Both the position numbers and the translations under genes were made by a program. DNA of 19,893 bases from Euperipatoides rowelli (lineage: Eukaryota > Onychophora > Udeonychophora > Euonychophora > Peripatopsidae): assembly GCA_003024985.2 (NCBI GenBank), contig PXIH01S0000394.1. One strand, written 5' to 3'. The notes under the pieces are model-generated. The model was not told where the DNA came from. It did not search any database and was given only the letters and a program-made list of their open reading frames with translations. Positions 7,905 to 17,689 of the stretch are shown here, in pieces. Numbering within the stretch: the stretch's first letter is position 1; the number at the start of each line of letters is the position of its first letter.

Positions 7905-9475
7905 CTTGCATTCAAGGTTCTGCCATGTCATTTTCCATATCACATTCCCTGTGCTGAGGATACCAAGAATTGAATTCATGGGCATCTTGAAATTATATAA
8001 CTCTTTACGGTATTTGTTGTTGTTTTTCATCATCATTTCAAACACCTGTGGTGGATAAGCTTGTATAAAAGAATCAAGTATTAGCCTCTCCTAGAATTTT
8101 TTCCTCCTGTCTCTGCTTAGAATGGTGCTTAATTGCTGGTCAAGTAGCACCAAATGATCAAACCGAGTCCCACCTGACAAAGCCTTATAAAAAAGATGAC
8201 CAGTTTCGAGAATGTCCTCCTCCCCCTAAAAAAAATAAAATTATGAAATGTGATCTTTTTTCACACAAAAAATATTGCTTTACAAAACTAATTTTTTTCA
8301 TTTTGGGGGTTGTACTTTAGTGAGTTATTCTAGTCAGATATAAAATAAAGTATTACCCCCCTTCCAGATTTTTTTATTCTTGTTGACTAAATTAGTTTTA
8401 ATTTTTTTAAAAGAAGCAACCTATTTAATAGTTTTAAACTCTTAGCTCATACATTTTGTGCCAAATTGTAGACTCGTTATTGGTCATCTTTGCTGGTCTC
8501 TTAATCGTTGACCACTATGACAAATCATAATCAGGGGCATTTTTTTTTCTGCATGGTTTGACTTTATATGAAATGTATTATAAAAATTCCATGAAGCATT
8601 TGTAAAATATTTTCTCCTTTATTTATCAGAAAAGCCTTTTTTGTAGTAATCTATAAACAAAACCTTTTTTGTAGCATACTTTAACTTCCATGAATGCCAT
8701 ATCATTTTAAATTCTCTGTTTAGAAATTTTATGCAATTTTTCAAGTGATTCTCAATTGAAAGGTAGTTTTTTTTTCTTTAAAAATTAAAATGTAAATATC
8801 AAGGTATAGTCGATTTTAAAATGATTTATGAAATTTAGTTGTATTTTTATTTTGAAACAATCATTATTATCAAATATTTATTTAAATTGTGATTTCTTAG
8901 TCTTGAATTATTTTGGACTAGTGATATTAATACTAGTCTGTTGTTAATATGTGAGAAAGTGTGTGGGAATTTTTGATTATTTTAATGATGTCCACTAGTC
9001 TCTGTATTTGCAGAGGTACTCATTCCAGACATATGCACTTTTGTATTTTACTTTCTAGAGTGATGAAGATGGATATTATCTTCCGATTTACAATATTGTG
9101 TATTAAATGCTCAATGTATCATTAATATTTTAGCTTTATTTTTATGCGAGAAATGACATTTTCAAACCCAAAAGGTATTAGAAAAATATTGTACATATAA
9201 ATTCTGACTACCAGTGTGTGTGCGTGCGTGTGTTTTAAATCAAACTACCTTTTATTTCTGAATCTTAACATTATAGCAAACATATGCAAAGTTTCCTTTT
9301 TTTTAAAAAAAACAAAAAAAAACTTTTTAGATATTTGTGCTGGGTTGTGTAAATGATGCATTCTGAAATGGATGTGAATATTGAAGTTGGATTTTTGTGA
9401 TCCGGTTTGCTGGAATAATCCAATGCATTACTATCATGTACAGGATAAATAAAAATGATGACAAAATTATTTTTT
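7905..9475 (+). other. Probable 3' UTR of the bMERB gene
   Basis: After the TAG the sequence is AU-rich without coding signals. Candidate AATAAA signals occur at 8234 and 8344, and at 9448-9453 followed by T/GT-rich sequence; I favour the last but the true end is not determinable. TGTANATA motifs matching the Pumilio-binding consensus lie at 8791-8798 and 9190-9197, with a third just past the favoured end (9506-9513). A perfect 7-bp stem (GACTAGT/ACTAGTC, 8916-8938) and a GT-rich stretch at 9214-9235 are also present. An antisense open frame at 7842-8045 is a shadow. Confidence 0.5.
9448..9453 (+). promoter_or_regulatory. Candidate poly(A) signal AATAAA
   Basis: AATAAA with a T/GT-rich region 20-60 bases downstream, about 1.54 kb after the stop codon. 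AATAAA is common by chance in this composition, so the choice rests on position and downstream sequence only. Confidence 0.35.
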
Positions 9476-9479
9476 ATGT

Positions 9480-12400
9480 TATATAATGTGCATTTTTCCA
9501 GCCTTTGTAAATAGAATTCATACTGTTGTAACTTAAATGCATTATTTTTGTTTTTAATTTATTTGGTGAATGTTCATCTAAAAAATTTTTAGGGTATGTT
9601 TGATTTTTTTTTTTTTTATTAACTTTGCTTTTATTTTTGCTGTTACATTTCCCTAACTTTTTATTTTGACAAATGTATTGTCCACATTATAGATCAAAAA
9701 TTAAACTTAAAATTCAGTTAAATTCTTGAATTTGTATTTAATTTAATCCAAAATAATAGCATTATTAAAATGGGAAAAGATTTTAAATTTGAACATAAAT
9801 TTATTCAAATACTAAGTTTTTTCTTAATATATTTTATAATAAATATTAGAATATCGAGCATAAGTTTACATTTGTTTGCTCTTGATTTCATGATCATGAA
9901 TGGCTGAAAACTTAGAAAAGAAAAAAAAAAAGATCTGGCATCAGGATTAGATTAAAAATCAACTGTTTTAGAAAATGTCAAATAATTTTCAGCAACTCAC
10001 TTGGGCCAATGCAGTGTAAAATTTAAAGTTTTGTACAATATCAAAGTATAGAAATTAAAGCTGCAAAAATTAAAATGTGGCAGCTGAAAGACAGACGGAC
10101 GGACACATCCTGGAGTGACTACCACCGCCAATTTACCAAATGGTTAGAAAATACATTGTTGGCATGGTAATGGCCATTCCAACAAAATGTGAAGTGAACA
10201 GGTCTGCTACCCTTTTAAATAGAACACAACACAAATGCAAAATAAGTACAACAACTGAATAATTACCTGCATATATTAGCATTAATTCGCACATGTAAGG
10301 AGGTCAAGTGTTCCCCTCAATGTTTACAATCTCGTAATTGATCAGACTGATTATGAACATGATACTTGCCATAGAATAGAAAATGTTGTGTTACGAAAGA
10401 AAACAACAGGAATTAAACTAATCCTGCACATGATCGAATCAATGCAATACATTTATAAATAATAAATGCCATGATGGGTTTCTTTTGATGTAATTATTCA
10501 TAAATTTAAGTTTTGATCTACAGCATTTAATTTGTTTATGGCAAGTCTAAGGATTTAGTTATTTAGTTTAGTGCTCATCTCTCATGGTTTTATTTACATG
10601 CTGTACTTTGAAGATTAGGGAAATTTATTTGAATTTCTAGCAAGAATCTAGTTTAATCATCTCGGATAGAAAATTTTGCAAAATTAGATTTCTTAATCCT
10701 TGAAATCATTAATTTTATTGTAATTTTGAAGTAAATTTATATTTTAATTTTTCAGAAACATGGAATACTAATTTTGATGGAAACATTTTAGTAATCTACT
10801 GTAGTTTAACTAACTATTTGCATAGTTCGTTTTCTGCTTTTTTGTCAATTGGTGCTAGTATGTCTCATTAGGGGAGTTTGGACTAGATTGAAAAGTTTCT
10901 GACTGAATTGTCTGCTTAGAGGGTGGGTGTTAAAAGTGCATTGTGATTTATCCATATAATTTAACCTTGTTTTTAGAATGTTTTTTTTTTATTTATTTAG
11001 CTGTTTTTTTTTGCCTTTAATTCATTTTTTTTATTCCAACTTGTGAAGCTTGGCCTTTTGCTGACAATTTTAAAAATTCTAGTTTGCAATACAATACTGT
11101 TATATTTTTATATATTGCAGTAAAAAGTCTGTTCTTCCAGATACTCTCAATACAAACTTGATTGATCTGATGCCTACAGTGTATGGTATAATTTAATCCA
11201 GTTTTATTCAACATTTGTTGGCATAACCTTGAAAATTGTTTACAATTGTACGTCCCCATGAAAGACTAGAGTTGTAACATGCAAACTATGAATCAATTCT
11301 AGTTGAAATTGTTAGCAATAAAATTTTATGCTGGATATTTATTTTAGTATATAAAAATGATTTCTCCTGAATTCTGTGTATCCCGTAATATTTCATGTAT
11401 TCTGGGGAATACTTGTATCACTGGTTGAATATCATAAAATTTATTATGGCTACTGATACTATGGTAATGTTAAGGTTAATAAGATGTCTTACATTTTAAG
11501 GCCCTAAAAAATTTGCTTTTGCTTCACATGGTGTAACTGATAGGCAAGTATTTTATAAATGTAGAACTGTATATAAAATAATGTAAATGACATACCGGTA
11601 TATTAGATAGACACTGGGGCTTAAATAATGGGAAGAGTACTGGACAGTCCTGTATACTGGTAAAAATGTCTTTATTTGTTCATTATGGCTCCTAAAGATA
11701 ATTTTTATGAGAATTAGCGCTTTACATGAGAATTAGCTCTGTACATGCATGAAAATTTGCTAAAAAAAAAAAAAAACCTACTTTATTTGTTCAACCCTTT
11801 CCTTCACCTCATAAATATTAAAAAAAAAAAAGAAAAGTGGAACTGTAGTGTATATTAATTCCAGCTCAAGAGCGACCAATATAAGGATTAGCCAATAATG
11901 GTATTTTTCTACAAATATTTTTATAATTAAATCTGAAATTTGATTTTTTTAATTCTAGCTTTAGAGTGGGTATGGCAAAAGTAACAAAAAAATAAAGTGA
12001 CATATTGATAGATTATTGCAATTTGAGTATTAAGTGATTATATTTTATTAAACACTCTGTATAGTCACCAAAAATCAAATTAATGCATAAAGTGAGTAGC
12101 CAAACAATTCTAGATTTTTTTTTTTAATTCAATGTTTCCTAAATTTTATATTTTAAAAATTTATTGACTAGTACAAAGACAAAAAAAAAAATACACATGC
12201 AAAACTGATATCAAGTTACTCACTATACACCTTTTACTTCCGTTAATGCAAATCTAAAAACCTTCTTTTGCTTCCACTAATACGAATCTAAAGGGCAAAA
12301 ATAAAACTTGCTGTAGTTTTATAAATATAACAATTTTTTTTGTCTTTTATATTTTTGTTTAACATAGTTCATTGATTTATTATTTAATATACTGTAACAC

Positions 12401-12480
12401 TTAAAATGTCACATTCTGATGACAGATGTACAACAGCATTTATACGAGTGGCCATCTTGGAAAAAAAACCCAAAAATACA
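9480..12480. other. Intergenic stretch with no gene recognised
   Basis: About 3 kb of AT-rich sequence. Small items only: a GACAGACGGACGGACAC tract near 10090, a 19-bp two-copy tandem ATGAGAATTAGC (11707-11744), and a two-copy tandem of about 30 bp (12230-12295) with CTTCCRYTAATRCRAATCT. An 80-codon minus frame at 11017-11259 has no recognisable motif. Confidence 0.5.
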
Positions 12481-12484
12481 GAAA

Positions 12485-12777
12485 GGAGATGCCTAAACAA
12501 GTTGTTGGGTATAAACCGAAAGCTATCCCATAATGTCCATATATGGGCATAAGCGGAATTGGAAGTTAACTAAAAAAAATGCAACTGCTGCCATCTTAAA
12601 CACCCGTATGGGGCCGGGATCAAGGTTTAGATTAAAAACCTTAGTCTTGACCCCATCTAGGTCATTTAAAGATGGTGGCACTTTTGTTTCCTTTTTTAGT
12701 TCACTTCCAGTTCCTGTTTTATATGCATTATGGGATAGCTTCCGATTTTTATCCTCATTTCCAGTTTAGGCCACTCC
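12485..12777. mobile_element. Palindromic (foldback) MITE
   Basis: The 293-bp block is an imperfect palindrome centred near 12635. GGAGATGCCTAAAC at the left pairs with GTTTAGGCCACTCC at the right. Further in, AAGCTATCCCATAATG pairs with GCATTATGGGATAGCTT, GGAAGTTAACTAAAAA with TTTTTTAGTTCACTTCC, GCCATCTTAAA with TTTAAAGATGGTGGC, and GATCAAGGTTT with AACCTTAGTCTTGA. No target duplication or superfamily is clear. The open frame 12533-12769 lies within the repeat and is not a gene. Confidence 0.7.
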
Positions 12778-12799
12778 TATTTCATGTACTTCTGGACCC

Positions 12800-12875
12800 A
12801 TGTAAGTGGGAGGAACCCAAAAAGGAAGTTATCCCATAATGCATCATTGGGATGTCATGCCCATATACTGTAAAG
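12800..12875 (+). mobile_element. Second copy of the palindromic MITE, 5' part, interrupted
   Basis: GGAAGTTATCCCATAATGC and TGCCCATATACTG match the left arm of the element at 12485 in the same order. The copy breaks at 12875, where the hAT-like element begins, and resumes at 13641. Confidence 0.6.
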
Positions 12876-13632
12876 CAGAGGTGTCAACTAATTTTTACAT
12901 AAGATCTACTTTGCCACTGAAAATCCATCCACAATCTGATCTACTCTTTCAAAAATTATATAAAGGAGAGGGGTCATTTCATGGTTGAATCGTCTCATGG
13001 GGGAGGGGATGTAAATTATAAAATAAAAGTTAAGTGTCTGAAATTTTAAATTATGACAAATATTGTAATTTTGATTATTGATTTGAATTTAATTGTTTTT
13101 GTTTTTATACTTTGCTATTTTTATTTTTGTAAATAAAGTACTTAGTTATAGCCTTTATTAACAAAAAAAAATATTATACACTTGGGCCACTCATTATTCA
13201 TAGATCCATTTACTTGACTTTTTTTTTTAATGAATAATTTGGATTATAAACAAACTCAAATGTAATACATTTCTTTTAATAATCATTGCTGGAATTATTT
13301 GGGCCAAGAAAATATGTAAAAAATTTAATTTACCCCTTTTAAATGTAAGTTTCATAAACATAATTTGAGACAGACACTTTTAATTTTGAAAATTGTTTTT
13401 CATTTGCATTTAAAGTTAACGTATCATCACTATGCAATTACTATTTATTAAAAGCAAAAGAGCAGATAGTTATATGCAACTATCTAATAAAAAAAGTAAT
13501 TTTATTAGTATAAAAACAAACACATTTATCTTTATAATTAATTAATTATTTTATTCATTGATTTTTCAACGTTTTTTTATAAATAATTGGCGGTCTACCA
13601 CTAGATCACCATCTACGTTATTGACACTTCTG
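12876..13632. mobile_element. Non-autonomous hAT-like element, 757 bp, with 8-bp target duplication
   Basis: The left end is CAGAGGTGTCAA and the right end is TTGACACTTCTG, its inverse with one mismatch. Flanking octamers CTGTAAAG (12868-12875) and CTGTATAG (13633-13640) differ at one position, as expected of an aged 8-bp hAT target-site duplication. Subterminal GATCTAC-type motifs (AGATCTAC, TGATCTAC on the left; GTCTACC, CTAGATC, CATCTAC on the right) resemble the repeated subterminal transposase-binding sites of hAT elements. There is no transposase frame; the short frame at 12806-12988 spans its left junction and is not coding. Confidence 0.75.
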
Positions 13633-13640
13633 CTGTATAG

Positions 13641-13738
13641 CCATAAACAGGAAGTGAATTAAAAAGGAACCGGAAATACCATCTTGAAAAGAACTGGATG
13701 GGACTAAGACCAAGGTGTTTCATCTGGTGCAGTCATCC
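13641..13738 (+). mobile_element. Second copy of the palindromic MITE, continuation after the hAT insertion
   Basis: CAGGAAGTGAATTAAAAAGG, ACCATCTTGAAAAG and GACTAAGACCAAGGTGTTT follow the same order as the left half of the copy at 12485 (GGAAGTTAACTAAAAA, GCCATCTTAAA, GATCAAGGTTT). Only about the left half is recognisable; the right half is missing or unrecognised. Confidence 0.6.
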
Positions 13739-13744
13739 AGCTCT

Positions 13745-14338
13745 AAAATATATGGATAGTAATAAAAATGTTTAGTTGGTCCTTATGGATAAATATCCTT
13801 GCTCATCCAAGACCTTTGTCAAGTTAATAAAGTTGCTAATCACTTTTGAGTTTAGGAAGCAAGCTTTGAATGTTGGCGCAACAAAATGTTCAACTCCAAT
13901 AGAAAATTATCTCTTTTTGTTACCTATACTGTTCATAGGAACAAGCAATGTTCGATTATTGGGGTTTGCTATTACAATTAATCCTCTTCAGAGTAAATTT
14001 GCAGTTCCTCAAAAAGTCAACGAACACACACAAGCCAACTCCGTCCTGGCCAGCATGATCGTTTAGTAGAGATCCTAGCACATCCATTTGAGACCCTTTT
14101 AAGCATGTTGCAAGATGCATGATTTTTTTTGCCACAGCTTTTATATATTGATAAGGTAATTGAATAGGGTCAAGAGTGAATGCCACATGCTATGAGTTGT
14201 ATGCATATATTTAGAGCATAAATCATTACAACTGATCACTATTGATTATAATAACCTAGAATGGTTAGCAAGATGTCTGCCATGTGTAAACTTAATATTG
14301 AATAAGCCAAACCTAATATAAACTAGTCAAAACCGTCT

Positions 14339-14340
<2 letters not shown>
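13745..14340. other. Region with overlapping open frames but no recognised gene
   Basis: A plus frame (13776-14066, 96 codons) and a minus frame (13956-14186, 76 codons) overlap. Both are near the length expected by chance here. The minus frame has a protein-like composition (KAVAKKIMHLATCLKGSQMD) but I recognise no family; at most it is transposon debris. Confidence 0.3.
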
Positions 14341-14341
<1 letters not shown>

Positions 14342-14374
<33 letters not shown>

Positions 14375-14387
14375 GGGGGGGGGGGGG
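14342..14387 (+). repeat. T32 G14 homopolymer junction
   Basis: Thirty-two T residues are followed directly by fourteen G. Followed by C-rich stretches at 14440-14456, 14506-14516 and 14603-14618. The G14 run could form G-quadruplexes, and long homopolymers are also prone to sequencing error. Confidence 0.95.
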
Positions 14388-14970
14388 CAGAATTTTGTGT
14401 CATGTTTGGAACTATGGTAAACACTCCCATGTTATTTGCTCCCTGCCCCCATCCCCTCAAAAAAATGGGCGTCTATTTTCACAGTCTGAAATGACAGAAT
14501 TAAATCCCCCCCCCCTTAGCAACCCCATGTGATTCTAGACCTCTAGGGTGACACAAATTTCAATTTTGAACTTAATCAGAGCATTTTAAAAAAAAAAATT
14601 GGGCCCCCCTACCACCCCATGGCTTAGTGTAGATTTGGGGATGATGAATCAAATAGAAGTAATGTCATAGTTCGTTTTAAAAAAAAAACCTTGAACAATG
14701 AATATTGAATAAAGCAAAATCCATCAAAATACTTGTACTTTATAAGATAATAAATACAAAGTATGAGCAGAATAATCAAAAAACTCTATAACCCAATTTT
14801 CTAGTGGCAACTAGGATTTTGGAATAGATACTAATTTCCTCCATTTCAATCCATGTTAGGACAACTTACAGTAATAACTAGTGTTAAACTATATGAGTTT
14901 TATATATTTTTGATTGCGGCTCCAAGTTCAAAAGCATCGTAGTAAAACAAAGGTAAAAATGTATTTACCC

Positions 14971-15240
14971 TGTCGGGGTAGTCGAGTGGAAAAAGAACTC
15001 CGCTCGGCACTAAGCTTGCTGCCGGTTCGAATCTGGGGAAACCTTCTATTCCTCGGATTAAATGAGCTCAAGATAGAAAACGTTTTTTCAAAATTCTATA
15101 TCAAGTAAATGTGGTTTAAGTACTCGGCCACTTATAAGGCTTGTGCATATAAGGGATTAAGTTCGCTCTGGGCAGCCCCGGTGCCGAAAAATGGCAATTA
15201 TCTTTGGCCGTCGGACAGCACTGGGGATTTTTTACAGTAC
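14971..15240 (+). mobile_element. tRNA-derived SINE
   Basis: A tRNA-like head contains box A (TAGTCGAGTGG, 14979-14989) and box B (GGTTCGAATCT, 15024-15034), spaced 45 bases start to start as in a real tRNA. These are the internal Pol III promoter. The acceptor arms do not pair and the T stem is imperfect, so it is not a functional tRNA. A tRNA-unrelated body follows (GGCTTGTGCATATAAGGG, GGGCAGCCCCGGTGCCG) and probably ends near 15240. The exact 3' end and family are not determinable. Short frames at 14914-15300 lie in this repeat and are not genes. Confidence 0.7.
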
Positions 15241-15249
15241 ATGGTTTTA

Positions 15250-15660
15250 TTTAAGTTGATTTCTCTGTCCTGGTGGTCAAATCTTGCAATCAATTTTTAA
15301 CCCACTTCTACTGAACCGATTTTGCTGAAATTTTGCAGACATGCTAGTTTCTGATGACAATACAATTTGATATTAGTTTCAATTTTAACCACCAGGGGAT
15401 GCTGCAATTCATGGTTTTCATTTTCACCACCAGGGGGCAGGAATAAAACCATGTATGTTAATTTTTTTTACACATTTCTTGTTTCTAATTGTAGGAATCT
15501 TGACGGAATTTTCGAAACAAAATTGGATTTATGGCGGACCTTTGACCAAAATTGGACTAAGCAGCACTGTTGTATCCTGTACAGAAGATTTGTAAAGATA
15601 CATTGGATATATTGTAAATAAATTGTCGTTTGACCCTTCGGGATGAAACATATTTAAAAA
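15250..15660. repeat. Unclassified repeat with CCACCAGG motifs
   Basis: Directly downstream of the SINE. It holds an inverted CCTGGTGG (about 15268), a tandem pair of roughly 38 bp at 15382-15455 each with CACCAGGGG, and the phrase CTACTGAACCGATTTTGCTG, a type of phrase I associate with dispersed repeats in invertebrates. It ends in an A-rich run (about 15655-15667). The 84-codon frame 15367-15621 shows no family features. Confidence 0.4.
15427..15440 (+). promoter_or_regulatory. CTCF-like motif
   Basis: CCACCAGGGGGCAG matches all 14 positions of the bilaterian CTCF core consensus CCASYAGRKGGCRS. A weaker copy, CCACCAGGGGATGC, is at 15389-15402. Binding is not shown by sequence alone. Confidence 0.45.
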
Positions 15661-15707
15661 AAAAAAATCTTAAACGTAATTGGAATGATTGTGTCCGAAG
15701 CCATTAA

Positions 15708-15722
15708 CAGCGCCATCTACGC
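15708..15722 (-). promoter_or_regulatory. CTCF-like motif, opposite orientation
   Basis: CAGCGCCATCTACGC reads on the minus strand as GCGTAGATGGCGCTG, which fits the AGATGGCGCTG form of the CTCF motif. It is 270 bp from, and opposed to, the match at 15427. Confidence 0.4.
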
Positions 15723-15813
15723 TCGGTGTGAAAACTATTTTTAAAAACTTTAAAAAAAAAAAATGTTGGCTGCCCGTGTAACTGGCTTATTCGATTTTGT
15801 AAATAATAAAGCA

Positions 15814-15835
15814 GCTTAACCCAAAGAGGTTAAGC
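15814..15835. repeat. Short perfect hairpin followed by T run
   Basis: GCTTAACC, a six-base loop and GGTTAAGC form a perfect 8-bp stem followed four bases later by a run of T. It may mark an element end or a Pol III stop. No gene is attached. Confidence 0.4.
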
Positions 15836-15869
15836 AAATTTTTTTTTTTAAATAAAAAAAAAGGTAAAA

Positions 15870-16830
15870 ATGTAGTGTGTATGATATGAAATACATATTG
15901 TACATAATAAAAATGAAAACCAATTTATGTGCATTTAAAAAAAAAAAAGGTTTTAATTAGCATATTTTAACATACATTAAAATCTGTTATAAAAAAATAA
16001 CTTTTTACAAATTTTCTTTCAAGAAACATAGGCCTAATTTCTTTAGTAGTATTTAGAATTTTCAAGAAGATGATTTTTTTCATATATCAAATATGTTTTT
16101 CTCTTCTGTCACCGTAATTAAAAAACAATACAGAATGATTCAATGTGGAAGAAAATTAATTTCTTGCAAGATTCATAATCTAAAAATAATAATTAGAATA
16201 CGGTATTTAAAAAAAAAAAAAAATGGTACCAAGGTGGTAAAAAGTTTACATTTTAATGATATATCCAAGTAAAATTTTTGTTTCATTTATATTACATCAA
16301 AGTTTAAAATTGTTTAGATAAATAAAAAAAAAATCTCAACATTTAAATTTAAAAACAAAAACAAACATAATTCAGTTAAACAATGCCAATCTTATGATGT
16401 TATCTATGTAAATTAATCCAAAAGTTATGTTGTTGTATAATATTCTACAAAAGAAATGTCAATATACAATATAATAAAACATTGAAAAAACACACAGTAC
16501 TTGTCAATCTCTCGGAAAATATCGATTTCTATCAGTAGTATTTAAATATGATTGTCTACCTTAAATGAACATGGTAAGTAATTAAACAATTTTCAACTCA
16601 GTTGTAAATATAAATGATTAAATATTGTACAACAATCAATAGTAACAATTGCAAAATTCTCAATAATAAACATGTTCAAATATTAGGTTCCAGTGTCAAT
16701 TTTACAACTTACGTCCTAAAATAATACCTACAGTATCAAAATAAACTTATAAACCAAAGAATAAAGTCATATAACAGCAATATAGATTTTATATATTGAA
16801 TAGTTTATAATCAATATATTATGTATGTAC
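15870..16830. other. AT-rich stretch with no gene recognised
   Basis: About 1 kb of A/T-rich sequence with many stop codons in all frames. I see no coding, RNA or repeat structure that I can support. Confidence 0.5.
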
Positions 16831-16837
16831 AGTTCCC

Positions 16838-17672
16838 GGGCACATGACCAGTCATTTCACCGACAGATTTTTGGCCGAACAGACAATAAATCGAACAATT
16901 AGTAGAATGAACATTTGGCGGAATAGAAATATGGCTTTTTAAATTTTATTTCATTTTAATTCTGTTATTTTTATACTATAATGTCTGCCATCTATAGCCA
17001 GAGCTCCTTTTAACTCTAATATAACCTATGGCATATAATTGCATGGATAGCCATCTTATATTTTTATTTATACAAATCTATCCATCCCACCTGAACCCTA
17101 ATTCCTACAAAATAATAAATAACTATGTAACAACACTAATGATATTTAAGAAGTCAAATAAACCTACTTCATCTTTTTTGATAATCTTCTGACAACTTTT
17201 ATCCTTTAGAAAATATAAACCAACCAATGGTGTATAACTGAGTGGCTAGCCACCTTATATTTTTACTTACATTTTTAACCTTCCTCCCTACTCCTACATA
17301 GATATAGATTGCTCCTACTAACTAATAAATAACTATGTGCCAACCCTAATGATAACCAGGAAGTCAAATCTGATTGATCAATTTTATTCTTTAGTAAATG
17401 TATAATAAAGATATCCATAATATCTTTTCATGGCTTTTATCATTTATTTTAAGTAAAAATAAAAAGATTAGAAGGAAGAAATAAAAATATATTTTTATCG
17501 ATTTTATATACCGTAGTAATAACATAGCAAAGAAAAAAAATGGCTTTTTATTTTTGATAAAATTAAAATATCTGTATCTACGTTCAGCAAATATCTGCTA
17601 ATTGTCCCTTCGGCCAAATGTCTCATGGCTTAATGTCCGTTGGCCAAATGTTGGTCTGTTATCTGTCCAGCC
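16838..17672. mobile_element. Non-autonomous terminal-inverted-repeat element with GGCCGAA motifs
   Basis: The left end has GACCAGTCATTT, TTTTTGGCCGAACAGACAA and CATTTGGCGGAATAG; the right end read in reverse complement has CAGACCAACATTTGGCCAAC and GACATTTGGCCGAAGGGAC, then ATATTTTAATTTTATC. ATTTGGCCGAACGGACA-type ends are familiar in invertebrate MITEs, but I cannot assign a superfamily. Boundaries are approximate and no target duplication was confirmed. The interior carries a two-copy repeat of 210-bp period. Confidence 0.6.
16990..17370 (+). repeat. Two-copy internal tandem repeat, 210-bp period
   Basis: TAATAAATAACTATGT occurs at 17113 and 17323; around it TAGCCATCTTATATTTTTA matches TAGCCACCTTATATTTTTAC, and CACTAATGATATTTAAGAAG matches CCCTAATGATAACCAGGAAG, all in the same order. 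Confidence 0.75.
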
Positions 17673-17689
17673 TTATATATAGTATATGT

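Noticed and set aside
7842-8045. Minus-strand 67-codon frame
   Set aside because: Antisense to the terminal exon and 3' UTR of the bMERB gene; a shadow.
11017-11259. Minus-strand 80-codon frame
   Set aside because: No recognisable domain, no convincing splice or promoter context.
12533-12988. Two plus-strand frames in the 12.5-13.0 kb region
   Set aside because: They lie in the palindromic MITE and across the hAT junction, so they are repeat sequence.
13776-14186. Overlapping plus and minus frames of 96 and 76 codons
   Set aside because: Near chance length and no family recognised, though the minus frame looks somewhat protein-like.
14971-15045. Functional tRNA gene
   Set aside because: A and B boxes are good but the acceptor arms do not pair and a non-tRNA body follows; better read as a SINE.
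14914-15621. Three plus-strand frames as genes
   Set aside because: All lie inside the SINE and the adjacent repeat and show no domain.
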